DNA of 64,000 bases. Origin: Cyclobacterium roseum. Lineage in GTDB: Bacteria > Bacteroidota > Bacteroidia > Cytophagales > Cyclobacteriaceae. Under the pieces are notes generated by a model. The model was not told the origin of the DNA. It was given only the letters and a program-made list of their open reading frames with translations, and made no database searches. Where the stretch lies: assembly GCF_010119225.1 (NCBI RefSeq), contig NZ_WNKF01000014.1:1-64000 (forward strand), given 5' to 3'. Shown in pieces: positions 28,197-37,396 of the stretch (positions within the stretch are counted from its first letter, which is position 1; each line of letters starts with the position of its first letter). Made by a program: the position numbers and the translations under genes.

Positions 28197-29642
28197 TTAT
28201 CCGACGCTTCCTTCTAATGTCAAAGCAAGTAATTTCTGTGCTTCTACAGCAAATTCCATAGGTAATTGGTTCAAAACTTCCTTTGCATACCCATTTACAA
28301 TCAGTGCTACGGCATCTTCGGAGCTGATGCCACGTTGATTGCAGTAAAATATCTGGTCTTCTCCAATCTTGGAAGTCGTGGCCTCGTGTTCTACTTTAGC
28401 ACTCGAATTATGAATGTCGATGTAAGGAAAGGTGTGGGCACCACATTTATCCCCCATCAACAGCGAATCGCATTGGGAAAAGTTTCTGGCATCGGTAGCT
28501 CGCTTCATTACCTGAACCTGCCCCCGATAGGAGTTTTGTGATTTTCCGGCAGAAATCCCTTTAGATACAATTCTGGAGCGGGTGTTCTTTCCAATGTGGA
28601 TCATTTTGGTCCCCGTATCTGCCTGCTGGTAATTATTGGTCACCGCTACGGAATAAAACTCGCCAATTGAATGATCTCCTTTTAGTATACAGGAAGGATA
28701 CTTCCAGGTTACAGCCGATCCGGTTTCTACTTGTGTCCAGGATATTTTCGAGTGGTTGCCGGCACAAATGCCCCTTTTGGTAACAAAATTATAAATGCCG
28801 CCTTTACCATTTTTATCTCCCGGGAACCAATTCTGTACCGTAGAATACTTCACTTCAGCGTTCTCTGCCGCATAAATCTCTACCACAGCAGCATGCAACT
28901 GATTTTCATCCCGCTGCGGAGCTGTACACCCTTCCAGGTAAGAAACATAAGATTTATCTTCTGCGATGATCAGGGTACGCTCAAATTGCCCCGTATTTGC
29001 CGCATTAATCCGGAAATAAGTGGACAACTCCATGGGGCATCTCACGCCTTTTGGAATGTAACAAAAAGATCCATCCGAGAAAACCGCCGAATTCAGGGCA
29101 GCGAAATAATTGTCCGTAGATGGGACTACTGAACCCAGGTATTTCTTCACCAGGTCCGGATGTTCTTTCACCGCCTCACTGAACGAACAAAAAACAACGC
29201 CCAACTTAGATAATGTATCTTTAAAGGTGGTGCCAACAGAAACCGAATCCAACACAGCATCCACGGCAATTCCCTGAAGCCTTTTTTGCTCATTCAAGGA
29301 AATCCCCAGCCGATCGTAGATCTTAAGCAGCTCCGGATCGACCTCGTTTATATTACTGGGCTTCGATTTTTGTTTGGGGGCTGAGTAGTATCTCAGGGCC
29401 TGATAATCGATCTTGGGGTACTTAACGTTCGGCCAGGTAGGTTCATCCATCGTTTCCCAATGCCGGAAAGCTTTTAACCTCCAATCCAATAACCATTTAG
29501 GTTCTTCTTTTTTGGAAGAAATCCACCGGATGGTGTCTTCAGTCAGACCGATAGGAGCTTCATCTGCTTCATAGTCTACCGACCAGCCGTGTTCATATTC
29601 TTTAGAGGTGAATTCTTCTAAAATTTCATTGTCCTTGCTCAT
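28197..29642 (-). CDS. sufB: SufB, Fe-S scaffold subunit
   Basis: 481 residues, full length. Family blocks are [40 protein letters not shown] and the C-terminal [19 protein letters not shown]. First gene of the operon sufB-sufC-sufD-sufS-sufE-DUF59-bacilliredoxin. A perfect -7 box (TATATTTG) lies 37 bp upstream. No IscR or SufR gene is adjacent; the nearest regulator is the Lrp/AsnC gene upstream on the same strand. Confidence 0.97.
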   Translation of the reverse strand: MSKDNEILEEFTSKEYEHGWSVDYEADEAPIGLTEDTIRWISSKKEEPKWLLDWRLKAFRHWETMDEPTWPNVKYPKIDYQALRYYSAPKQKSKPSNINEVDPELLKIYDRLGISLNEQKRLQGIAVDAVLDSVSVGTTFKDTLSKLGVVFCSFSEAVKEHPDLVKKYLGSVVPSTDNYFAALNSAVFSDGSFCYIPKGVRCPMELSTYFRINAANTGQFERTLIIAEDKSYVSYLEGCTAPQRDENQLHAAVVEIYAAENAEVKYSTVQNWFPGDKNGKGGIYNFVTKRGICAGNHSKISWTQVETGSAVTWKYPSCILKGDHSIGEFYSVAVTNNYQQADTGTKMIHIGKNTRSRIVSKGISAGKSQNSYRGQVQVMKRATDARNFSQCDSLLMGDKCGAHTFPYIDIHNSSAKVEHEATTSKIGEDQIFYCNQRGISSEDAVALIVNGYAKEVLNQLPMEFAVEAQKLLALTLEGSVG

Positions 29643-29678
29643 AAAAAGAGTTATTTAGACTAATTATATTTTGATGCA

Positions 29679-29686
29679 CAAATATA
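29679..29686 (-). promoter_or_regulatory. Candidate -7 promoter element of the suf operon
   Basis: On the minus strand TATATTTG, a perfect match to TAnnTTTG, about 37 bp before sufB. No TTG is found at the expected distance upstream, so the -33 element is weak or an activator is needed. Confidence 0.55.
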
Positions 29687-29894
29687 CAACATTAATCTAT
29701 TTTTTATTGTTCGGAGGGGATTCTAATTAAGTAAAAAAAATGCCAAATTCATTTCTATTTACCTGTAAATCAAATTATTAAAAATAAAATATTCCAAAAA
29801 AAAGAAATGGTATCTGTTAAAAAAACCATATTCAATATTGAAAATCCTTAAAAAAAATTTTATTTAGATTTAATCTTAATAATTAACTAATTTA

Positions 29895-30368
29895 TTAATT
29901 TTTCTTTTCCAATAATTGGATGGGGCGATTGATACTTTCCTCCAAAACAATTAACGTTTCGGTGCGATCAATTCCTTCAACTTTCTGGATTTTGTTCAAC
30001 ACATCCCGAAGGTGGTTGGTGTCCTTACAAATGATCTTGGCAAAAATGCTGTAGTTTCCGGTGGTGTAGTAGGCGTTGATTACCTCGGCAATTTCTTTGA
30101 GTCGCTCGATTACGTTGTCGTACAAGGAGCTTTTTTCCAGGTAAATGCCCAAAAATGCAGAAATATCATAGCCCAATTTTGAGAAATCAATATTCAGCGT
30201 CGCACTCTTCACAATCCCCAGATCTTCCAGTTTGCGCATGCGTACGTGCACGGTGCCGGAGGAAACAAACACTTTTTTTGCTATTTCTGTGTAAGGGGTT
30301 TTGGCATCCTCGTTCAGTAATGAAATGATTTTTAGGTCGATATTATCAATATCTAAAATTTTATCCAT
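29895..30368 (-). CDS. Lrp/AsnC family transcriptional regulator
   Basis: 157 residues. The N-terminal winged-helix (IDLKIISLLNEDAKTPYTEI through VHVRMRKLEDLGIV) is followed by the AsnC ligand-binding domain (about residues 70-145). Members respond to amino acids and often regulate their own gene. It is separated from sufB by a 252-bp AT-rich gap, so co-transcription with suf is uncertain. Ligand and targets are unknown. Confidence 0.93.
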   Translation of the reverse strand: MDKILDIDNIDLKIISLLNEDAKTPYTEIAKKVFVSSGTVHVRMRKLEDLGIVKSATLNIDFSKLGYDISAFLGIYLEKSSLYDNVIERLKEIAEVINAYYTTGNYSIFAKIICKDTNHLRDVLNKIQKVEGIDRTETLIVLEESINRPIQLLEKKN

Positions 30369-30508
30369 TTTCGAGTTGGTTCATTGTTGATTTCAAAATA
30401 AAGATCAGTCTTTATTATTAACTTGTCAAAGTTTTTCCCAACTTTTTTGTTTTCTCGAACGAATTCTATAAAAATTACGGTTTAGGCTTTTTTCAGCAGG
30501 GTTGATTT

Positions 30509-31537
30509 TTAAGAATGCCTTTTTGAAGAATCCCGGATAATCAGTTCCGATCTCAAGGTGATGGTGTTGGTTTTCTGAAGGATTTCGTGCTGCTCGTCTC
30601 CCAGGTGATTGACGAGGTTTTTCATCGCTACCTCGCCCATATGATAACTGGGGTAGTTGATTGTACTGAGGTTAGGCTCGACCATTCGGGAGATTAGGTC
30701 GTTATTGAATCCTACAATCGCAATGTCCTGCGGAACTCGTATGCCCCGTTTTTTCAATGCCATCAGGCAACTGGCTGCGCTGGTGTCGTTAGATACCAGC
30801 AATCCATCCGGTCTGGGGGATAGTTTTAGAATTTTTTTGACAATTCGCTCTCCAGAATCTTCGTCCAGTTCAATGCTGATGACATTTTCAGCATTGAAAA
30901 CAAACCCATGATCCATCAGGGCGTACTTATAACCTTTTAGTCGGTCTGCGTAGACGTTTATTTGAAGATTACCCACAGCGTGAACGATTCTTTTACAACC
31001 CTCTTTGATCAAATGGGAGGTTGCATCGTATATGGCCTGGGTATTGTTGATCACTACTCCGGTAGAATGATTATTCTCTGGAACCCGGTCAAAAAATAGC
31101 ACAGGTATTTCTTTATTAAAGAAGGACTGGAAATGCTCAATGTTATCGGTGGTGCCCGCTTTGGATACCAATAGACCGTCTACGCGGCTATTGTACATGA
31201 TATTGGTGTTCGAAATTTCCTTTTCCAACGATTCCATGGATTGACTGATGACCAGGTTGTATCCGGATTGGCTGGCAATTTTTTCCATGCCGGCAAGGAC
31301 AGAAGACTGAAAGGGGCTATTTAGTTTGGGTACTATCACACCGATGCTTTTGGACCGACGCTTTCGAAGGCTAGAGGCAAAAATATTGGACTGGTATCCC
31401 AGCAATTTAGCGGCATCCATGATTTTTTTGCGGGTATTTACATGCACTCTCGGATGATTACTCAAGGCCCTGCTCACGGTGGTAGGAGATAACCCCACGT
31501 TTTCCGCTATATCGTAAATGGTGATTTCTTTTTTCAT
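30509..31537 (-). CDS. LacI family transcriptional regulator
   Basis: 342 residues. The N-terminal HTH reads TIYDIAENVGLSPTTVSRAL (residues 6-25), with the hinge helix ASSLRKRRSK near residue 55, and a periplasmic-binding-protein-like effector domain to the end (WP: FDRVPENNHSTGVVINN, VSNDTSAASCLMALK). It is divergent from the PmoA-like/UxuA cluster and is the likely local repressor; matching AAnCGnTT sites lie in front of both transcription units. The effector is probably a sugar or sugar acid. Confidence 0.95.
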   Translation of the reverse strand: MKKEITIYDIAENVGLSPTTVSRALSNHPRVHVNTRKKIMDAAKLLGYQSNIFASSLRKRRSKSIGVIVPKLNSPFQSSVLAGMEKIASQSGYNLVISQSMESLEKEISNTNIMYNSRVDGLLVSKAGTTDNIEHFQSFFNKEIPVLFFDRVPENNHSTGVVINNTQAIYDATSHLIKEGCKRIVHAVGNLQINVYADRLKGYKYALMDHGFVFNAENVISIELDEDSGERIVKKILKLSPRPDGLLVSNDTSAASCLMALKKRGIRVPQDIAIVGFNNDLISRMVEPNLSTINYPSYHMGEVAMKNLVNHLGDEQHEILQKTNTITLRSELIIRDSSKRHS

Positions 31538-31590
31538 TTAATTTTCCTTAGCCCAATTGATTGCTAATAATAAATAAAATTAAAGATGGA

Positions 31591-31604
31591 TGCAACCGAT
31601 TTCC
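31591..31604. promoter_or_regulatory. Candidate LacI-family operator near the regulator gene
   Basis: Contains AACCGATT (31594-31601), a match to the LacI-family core AAnCGnTT, 57 bp upstream of the regulator start. On the minus strand it reads GGAAATCGGTTGCA, sharing 11 bases with the site at 31821. Confidence 0.5.
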
Positions 31605-31820
31605 AAGCAATTATAGTTTTGAATTAACCCCATTACCGGTATTTATTTTTAGTAGGAAGAATAATATTGAATGATTTGGCAATTTTAATAATCTATTTCT
31701 TGATTTCACAGTCATTTTTCACATTTGACTTTTCAATTGTTTGGCAAATCAATGCCTGCAAACATTATTTGCTTGTCTAATTGACTTGTGAAGAATGGGG
31801 GTGACCTTCTTAAATATATA

Positions 31821-31834
31821 TGAAATCGGTTGTA
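31821..31834. promoter_or_regulatory. Candidate LacI-family operator upstream of the PmoA-like gene
   Basis: Contains AATCGGTT (31824-31831), again AAnCGnTT; the wider TGAAATCGGTTGTA resembles the inverted copy at 31591. It overlaps the TTG of a predicted promoter, where a repressor would block RNA polymerase. Confidence 0.55.
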
Positions 31835-31860
31835 TTGAAATAAATATATTAATATGTTTA
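31830..31860 (+). promoter_or_regulatory. Candidate promoter of the PmoA-like/UxuA operon
   Basis: TTG (31830-31832), 20-base spacer, TATGTTTA (31853-31860, 7 of 8 matches to TAnnTTTG), 38 bp before the ATG. The rest of the 360-bp divergent region is AT-rich and holds no gene. Confidence 0.55.
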
Positions 31861-31897
31861 CGGTTATTGGAATTCGAAATAAGATAAGCTACAACGC

Positions 31898-33148
31898 ATG
31901 AATAAAATTAAACTACTCTTAGGTGTTTTCCTAGGTTTTTCGTTGCCAATTTCAGGAATGGCTCAAAAACTGGCTACCGTGGAGATAGCCCTACCGGCAA
32001 TTTCGAACTATGCCTATCCCGTCTCCTTGCATTTGAATACCGTCACCCATCTTCCCGATTCTGTACTCACTTTATTGGAGGTTTCCGGAGGGGAGCGAAT
32101 TGAAGTTCCTTTTCAAATGGACCCGATGAAGGAACGAACCCTTCATTGGCTGGTTTCGCCTGAGACAGACAAGGGAATGACCCGTATCTACGAAATTCAT
32201 CAGAAGAAGGCTACCCAAAACACCGGTAGTTTGGGCTTGAAGCAAACGGAAAAAGCGTTGGTCATCCGTAAAAACGAAGAAGATCTCTGGCAGTATAATT
32301 TTGGGATGGCCTATCCTCCGGAAGGGGTGGATTCGGCTTATGCCCGAAGTGGTTTTGTACATCCCATGTGGTCTCCGAGTGGAAAATCGCTTACGCGCAT
32401 CCAACCGCCGGACCATTACCACCATTATGGCCTTTGGAATCCCTGGACAAGGGCGGAATATAAAGGTGAAACCATTGATTTCTGGAACCTGGCAGAAAAA
32501 CAGGGAACCGTTCGTTTCGCCAATTTTGTCACCAAAAGCGAAGGTCCTGTTTTTGCGGGGTACCGGGTTCTTCACGAACACCTGGTACTTCAAAACCGTG
32601 AAACCCCGGAAGTGGCGATGACCGAAGTGCAAGGCACGCGCATTTACGCCCTGGATGAAGATGAAAGCTATTACCTGGCAGACATCAGCATCCTGCTTAA
32701 CCCATCCGGTAAGGATCCTGTGACCTTGAAAGAATACCGGTATGGAAGCCTGGGATGGAGGGCTACTGAAAAATGGAACCGAGATAACAGCGAGGTCATT
32801 ACCTCTGAGGGCCTGAATCGAAAGGAAGCGGATGGAAGCCTGGCCAGGTGGTGTATTGTGCAGGGAGCTATCGACTCAGATTACGCATCCGTGGTGATGA
32901 TGTCTTCGCCTACAAATTACAATCACCCCGAACCCCTGCGCATTTGGCCGGAGGATATTTACGATCGGGGAGACATGTATGCCAATTTTGCCCCCACTAA
33001 AAACATGGATTGGCATTTGGAGGCAGGTAAAAATTATGTTTTAAACTACCGTTTTTTGGTTTCTTCAAAAAAAATAAGCCCCGAAGCCGCAGAGGCGGCC
33101 TGGAAACAATTTGCTAGCAGCCCAAAAATGACTATTATTAAAGAATGA
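31898..33148 (+). CDS. PmoA-like (DUF6807) secreted protein
   Basis: 416 residues with a signal peptide ending near MAQK (residue 24). The core motif of the family, HYHHYGLWNPWTRAEY with several His, is near residue 172. Despite the name, these proteins are not established methane monooxygenase subunits; in Bacteroidota and Planctomycetota they accompany Gfo/Idh/MocA oxidoreductases in sugar clusters. The function is unproven, perhaps a periplasmic glycan-modifying protein. First gene of a four-gene run under probable LacI control. Confidence 0.85.
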   Translation: MNKIKLLLGVFLGFSLPISGMAQKLATVEIALPAISNYAYPVSLHLNTVTHLPDSVLTLLEVSGGERIEVPFQMDPMKERTLHWLVSPETDKGMTRIYEIHQKKATQNTGSLGLKQTEKALVIRKNEEDLWQYNFGMAYPPEGVDSAYARSGFVHPMWSPSGKSLTRIQPPDHYHHYGLWNPWTRAEYKGETIDFWNLAEKQGTVRFANFVTKSEGPVFAGYRVLHEHLVLQNRETPEVAMTEVQGTRIYALDEDESYYLADISILLNPSGKDPVTLKEYRYGSLGWRATEKWNRDNSEVITSEGLNRKEADGSLARWCIVQGAIDSDYASVVMMSSPTNYNHPEPLRIWPEDIYDRGDMYANFAPTKNMDWHLEAGKNYVLNYRFLVSSKKISPEAAEAAWKQFASSPKMTIIKE

Positions 33149-33313
33149 ATCGTAAGAAAAGGTGGTATGGGCTCTAAAGGTTTCCGAAAGTGGCCGTCTT
33201 ATCGAAGCTGCCGATTTCTGAGATAGTCCCTTAAAATTTACCGATTGCTTACAGAAATTGCGAAATATATATTAAGAAAAAAACCAAATAGAATAACCAA
33301 AAAGCATGCTTCC

Positions 33314-34735
33314 ATGAAAAAAGAGAACAAATCCAATCTTTCGAGAAGGAATTTTATGAAATCCAGTACCAAAGGGGCCCTGGCGGCATCTTTTGCCGTT
33401 TCGGGTTTTCCAACCATCGTACCGGCTTCAGTTTTGGGTAAAAATGCGCCCAGCAATAAGATCAATATCGGTCAGGTAGGCTTTGGTAGAATAGCCATGA
33501 CCCATGATTTGCCGGAGACCATGAAAAATGACATCGCCAGGGTGGTCGCCGTGGCGGATGTGGATCGCGATCGTGCCGCCCAGGGCAAAACCTGGATCGA
33601 AAAACAATACGCCGATAAAACCGGAAGTAGCAATTACGTGGATGTAAAAGTCTTTGAAGACTATAAAGAAATGATCAACCACAAAGACGTGGATGCGGTC
33701 ATTATTAGTACTCCGGACCACTGGCATGCTCAGCCTGCCATGGAGGCTGCCCTGGCAGGAAAGGATATTTACTTACAAAAACCCACCTCCCTAACCATAG
33801 AGGAAGGGAGAATGATGAGTGATACCATTCACAGGACCGGTGCCATCTTCCAAATAGGAAGTCAGCAGCGCTCCATGAATCCCTGGCCTCAGTTTAAAAG
33901 GGCCTGTGAATTGGTAAGGAACGGCCGAATCGGCAAAATAGAAAGGATTTTAGTAGGATTGCCGGGAGATCCTGCGGGCGGAAATCCGCAAGAAATGCCG
34001 GTACCGGACAACTTGAATTACGACATGTGGTTGGGGTCCACTCCCTGGGTGCCTTATACCTTAGATAGGGTGCATTCTCAGGATAATCTTCGTTCCAGGC
34101 CAGGATGGCTCAGGTGCGAACAATTCGGAGCGGGAATGATTACCGGATGGGGTGCCCATCACCTGGATATCGCTCATTGGGGAATGGGTAAAGAGTATTC
34201 CGGTCCCATAGAGCTGGAAGCCTCTGCTTCCTTTCCTACCGAAGGACTTTGGACGGTTCATGGTGATTTTAAAGTAACGGCCAAATACGATAATGATGTG
34301 ATCATGGAAGTCAGCGGGGATTATCCCAATGGGGTAAGGTTTGAGGGTACCGAAGGGTGGATTTTCGTAGCCCGTGGGAATGTAGGTGTAACGGACAGTG
34401 ATCCTGTACCAGGTGGAAAAGCCAGCGAAGCTTTTAAAGCCAGCGACCAAAAGATCCTTACTTCCGTAATAGGGCCGGAGGAGATTCATTTGTATGCAAG
34501 TGAAGAGCAGCATAAAAACTGGTTGGATTGTATTGTTTCCAGAGAACAACCCATTGCACCTGTAGAGGTGGCGCACAGATCCTGCAGTGCTTGTTTGCTT
34601 TCCCATATTGCCATGAAGCTACCAAGAAAATTGTACTGGGATCCCGTACGTGAAAAGTTCAAAAATGACGATGAGGCCAATGCCATGCTGTCCCGACCCA
34701 ACAGGCATCCTTATGGAACTCAATACGTACTTTGA
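33314..34735 (+). CDS. Tat-exported Gfo/Idh/MocA family oxidoreductase
   Basis: The start is placed at 33314 (MKKENKSNLSRRNFMK) so that the twin-arginine signal is N-terminal; the longer frame adds 23 basic residues. The 473-residue protein shows the Rossmann loop VGFGRIAMTH and, as in the exported member at 13699, QKP instead of EKP (IYLQKPTSLT). The catalytic region includes GWGAHHLDIAHWGM. Periplasmic. Likely modifies a sugar together with the PmoA-like protein upstream. Confidence 0.93.
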   Translation: MKKENKSNLSRRNFMKSSTKGALAASFAVSGFPTIVPASVLGKNAPSNKINIGQVGFGRIAMTHDLPETMKNDIARVVAVADVDRDRAAQGKTWIEKQYADKTGSSNYVDVKVFEDYKEMINHKDVDAVIISTPDHWHAQPAMEAALAGKDIYLQKPTSLTIEEGRMMSDTIHRTGAIFQIGSQQRSMNPWPQFKRACELVRNGRIGKIERILVGLPGDPAGGNPQEMPVPDNLNYDMWLGSTPWVPYTLDRVHSQDNLRSRPGWLRCEQFGAGMITGWGAHHLDIAHWGMGKEYSGPIELEASASFPTEGLWTVHGDFKVTAKYDNDVIMEVSGDYPNGVRFEGTEGWIFVARGNVGVTDSDPVPGGKASEAFKASDQKILTSVIGPEEIHLYASEEQHKNWLDCIVSREQPIAPVEVAHRSCSACLLSHIAMKLPRKLYWDPVREKFKNDDEANAMLSRPNRHPYGTQYVL

Positions 34736-34768
34736 GCAAATAATTTTAACAAAGGATAGCAAACAAAT

Positions 34769-35929
34769 ATGTCTTTGATTCAAAGCTGGCGCTGGTTTGG
34801 GCCGAATGATCCTGTATCCCTGCAGGATATTCGCCAGGCCGGCGCTTCTGATGTGGTATCGGCCCTGCACCATATTCCCCATGGAGAAGTCTGGCCCCTG
34901 GAAGAAATCCTGGAAAGAAAAAAAATAATTGAAGCAGCCGGTCTGGTCTGGACGGTAGTAGAATCCGTTCCGGTACATGAGTCCATCAAAACCAGGGCAG
35001 AAGACTGTGAACAGTACCTGGAAAATTACCGACAAACATTGGATCACCTCGCTCAGGCAGGGATCCGGCTGGTCTGTTATAATTTTATGCCGGTTTTGGA
35101 TTGGACACGAACGGACCTTTCCGTGGTTTTGCCGTCTGGTGCGCGTGCTTTGTATTTTGACTGGGCAGATCTGGCCGCCTTTGACCTTTTTGTATTAAAG
35201 CGGGAAGGGGCCAAGACGGAATACCCTGCTCTCATTGTGGATCAGGCCGGTGAAAAATGGTCGGCCATGGCTGCCAAAAGAAAGCAGGAACTTGCGGATA
35301 TTATTCTCATGGGAGTTCCCACCGAGAAAAGCATGACCTTGGAGGGGCTTTCTAAGAGCATTTCGCTTTATCAATCTATTGGGAAGGAAGGATTGCGAGA
35401 AAATTTGCTGTACTTTTTGCGGGGTATCCAAGGTACCTGCGAAAAATATGGGATGACCATGACCCTTCATCCGGATGATCCGCCTTATTCCATTTTAGGT
35501 TTACCACGGATTGCTTCCGGTCTGGAAGATTTGGTTTTCATCACGGATGCCATCAGCGAGCCTTTCAATGGAATCTGTCTTTGTACCGGATCTTTGGGAG
35601 CCGGGAACAAAAATGACCTACCCGAAATTATCAGTGCCGTGGCCGACCGTATCCATTTTGTTCATCTCCGAAATGTAAAGAAAGACGAAAGAGGTAATTT
35701 TCACGAATCCGATCACCTCGATGGAGATGTGGATATGTTTGAGGTCATGAAACGATTGGTAAAAATCAATAAAAAACGGGCCAAGCCCATTCCATTTCGT
35801 CCCGATCATGGGCATCAAATGCTGGACGATTTGCAAAAGCAAACCATTCCAGGTTATTCTGCCATTGGCCGGTTAAAGGGACTGGCAGAATTGAGGGGGT
35901 TGGAAATGGCTTTGGAAAAGCACTTCTAA
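34769..35929 (+). CDS. uxuA: Mannonate dehydratase
   Basis: 386 residues, full length. It begins with RWFGPNDPVSLQDIRQAGA, the standard UxuA opening, and has the metal-binding segments HPDDPPYSILGLPRI, FVHLRNVK and FRPDHGHQMLDD. It dehydrates D-mannonate to 2-keto-3-deoxygluconate, so the operon feeds uronate or mannonate into central metabolism. No uxuB, uxaC or KDG kinase is nearby; those steps must be encoded elsewhere. Confidence 0.96.
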   Translation: MSLIQSWRWFGPNDPVSLQDIRQAGASDVVSALHHIPHGEVWPLEEILERKKIIEAAGLVWTVVESVPVHESIKTRAEDCEQYLENYRQTLDHLAQAGIRLVCYNFMPVLDWTRTDLSVVLPSGARALYFDWADLAAFDLFVLKREGAKTEYPALIVDQAGEKWSAMAAKRKQELADIILMGVPTEKSMTLEGLSKSISLYQSIGKEGLRENLLYFLRGIQGTCEKYGMTMTLHPDDPPYSILGLPRIASGLEDLVFITDAISEPFNGICLCTGSLGAGNKNDLPEIISAVADRIHFVHLRNVKKDERGNFHESDHLDGDVDMFEVMKRLVKINKKRAKPIPFRPDHGHQMLDDLQKQTIPGYSAIGRLKGLAELRGLEMALEKHF

Positions 35930-35961
35930 TAAAAAACTATTCTTGGTTTTGCTGAATTGAA

Positions 35962-36786
35962 ATGATTCAAAAACTAATCGTCTTCACTTTTCTTCTCGTG
36001 CTGAGTACGGTGCCTATTGTGGCACAGGATTTCGAAATGCCAGAAAAAGGGTTTTGCGCACATAGAGGAGCCATGGCCAGCCATCCTGAAAATACCATCC
36101 CGGCTTTTCTGGAAGCCATAAGAGTCGGTGCTCATATGATCGAACTGGACGTGCAGTTTAGTAGGGACTCTGCATTGGTGCTGATGCACGATGCTACGGT
36201 GGACCGCACCACCAATGGAAGTGGAGCGGTAGCTGCGTTGACCTTATCCGAACTCAAACGCCTGGATGCCGGGAGTTGGAAAGGCGATCAATTTTCCGGC
36301 ATCCAAATTCCGTTACTGGAGGAAGTGCTGGAGCTCATGCCACGGAATATCTGGCTAAATATCCATTTAAGAGGGGGGCAATCCCTGGGAAGGCGCGTTG
36401 TCCGGTTATTGGAAGAAACGGGCAGGAGCCATCAGGCATTCTTAGCGGTGCAGGAGCAGTCTCGCCTTGGTGCTCGAAAGGCATCTGATTCGGTATTAAT
36501 TTGCAATATGGAGAGGTTATCCGGAGGTGCGGATTATGTAGCCGCTACGGTCGAAATGGGGGCAAATTTCATTCAACTAAGGGGAGAGATCTTTCCTGAA
36601 TTTAAGGATTATGCCCGCGTTTTACATGAAAAAGGAATCAAAGTGAACTATTTTGGCACCGATGATCCGGTTGTTTTTGAGGCACTTTTTGAATTGGGGG
36701 TTGATTTTCCTTTGGTGAATGACATTGCTGCAGCCATGGATTGGGCAGGCGATAATGGTCTAAAACCAGTTAAACCTATCTATTGA
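35962..36786 (+). CDS. Secreted glycerophosphodiester phosphodiesterase family protein
   Basis: 274 residues with a signal peptide (residues 1-20, ends near IVAQD). Catalytic landmarks are AHRGAMASHPENT (His, Arg, Glu), IELDVQFSRD and LMHDATVDRTT. The family cleaves glycerophosphodiesters; Bacteroidota members in sugar operons may act on other phosphodiesters. Last gene of the LacI-linked run. Confidence 0.9.
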   Translation: MIQKLIVFTFLLVLSTVPIVAQDFEMPEKGFCAHRGAMASHPENTIPAFLEAIRVGAHMIELDVQFSRDSALVLMHDATVDRTTNGSGAVAALTLSELKRLDAGSWKGDQFSGIQIPLLEEVLELMPRNIWLNIHLRGGQSLGRRVVRLLEETGRSHQAFLAVQEQSRLGARKASDSVLICNMERLSGGADYVAATVEMGANFIQLRGEIFPEFKDYARVLHEKGIKVNYFGTDDPVVFEALFELGVDFPLVNDIAAAMDWAGDNGLKPVKPIY

Positions 36787-36894
36787 AAATCCATTAAAAA
36801 TTCCGGAGCCTTTACATTTCACTACTTCCTTATACCAAATGGTATCATAATTGGCCTGAACCCCTTTAACCAATTGATGTGCAATGGCTCCCAT
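36760..36894 (-). other. Possible 44-codon antisense ORF within a structured intergenic element
   Basis: The minus strand from ATG at 36894 is open for 44 codons (begins MGAIAHQLVKGV) and ends inside the GDPD 3' end. Composition is natural-looking, but no family is recognised and there is no obvious promoter. It is preceded on the minus strand by a strong hairpin. It may be a small gene, part of an interspersed element, or chance. Confidence 0.25.
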
Positions 36895-36896
36895 GC

Positions 36897-36925
36897 TTTA
36901 GCGTCCCCTATCGGGGATGGCTAAA
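36897..36925. repeat. Strong hairpin in the GDPD/small-protein intergenic region
   Basis: TTTAGC/GCTAAA outer stem (36897-36902, 36920-36925) and TCCCC/GGGGA inner stem with a TATC loop. An ATACCA/TGGTAT inverted repeat lies about 60 bases to the left, with a 2-base spacer. The lack of a T-run argues against a terminator. Confidence 0.5.
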
Positions 36926-37026
36926 TGATTTACATTCTATTTACGCAGATTGGTGAAATAATCTCATTCATTCTGCTTAATTGGAGGGATTTTTGTGATG
37001 GTATTTGTTAACAAACAGATGAAATT

Positions 37027-37248
37027 ATGAAACGTTTAACTAATATTTGGAAGCAGCTATTGATGGTGCTTTTTTTCTCTTTGGTTCAACTCCGCTATCT
37101 GTTGGCCCAAACAGGGGAGGAATCTGGGGACGACTACCCGTTGAATCCTTCTCCGCTTCGAGTGGTATTTTATATCATCCTATCATTTATCGTGATTGCC
37201 GTGGTGTTTAAATTACTTTACAAACCCAGGAGAAAGAATCAGCCTTAA
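37027..37248 (+). CDS. Small secreted or membrane protein, unknown function
   Basis: 73 residues: a signal peptide (hydrophobic LLMVLFFSLVQL, cleavage near LLAQ), a short acidic Gly/Asp stretch, a membrane segment (VVFYIILSFIVIAVVFKLLY, residues about 45-64) and a basic tail. A palindrome TTTGTTAACAAA lies 12 bp before the start. No family is recognised. It sits alone ahead of the sigma factor gene. Confidence 0.6.
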   Translation: MKRLTNIWKQLLMVLFFSLVQLRYLLAQTGEESGDDYPLNPSPLRVVFYIILSFIVIAVVFKLLYKPRRKNQP

Positions 37249-37343
37249 AAAACCATGGAGGTATAGAGTTACTTTAATAAGAGGGTACAAGTAAGAAACC
37301 AGCAGGGCAAATCATCTGCAGTAAAGGGCAGTATTTTTTTACG

Positions 37344-37365
37344 TTGCCAATTTTTTGATTGGCAA
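37344..37365. promoter_or_regulatory. Inverted repeat upstream of the first ECF sigma gene
   Basis: Perfect 8-bp arms TTGCCAAT/ATTGGCAA with a 6-base spacer, then an A-run, 31 bp before the ATG. A similarly placed repeat, with a different sequence, precedes the second ECF sigma gene. Could be an operator or an upstream transcription-stop structure. Confidence 0.4.
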
Positions 37366-37396
37366 AAAAATTCTAAATTGACATTCTTTGAACAGA

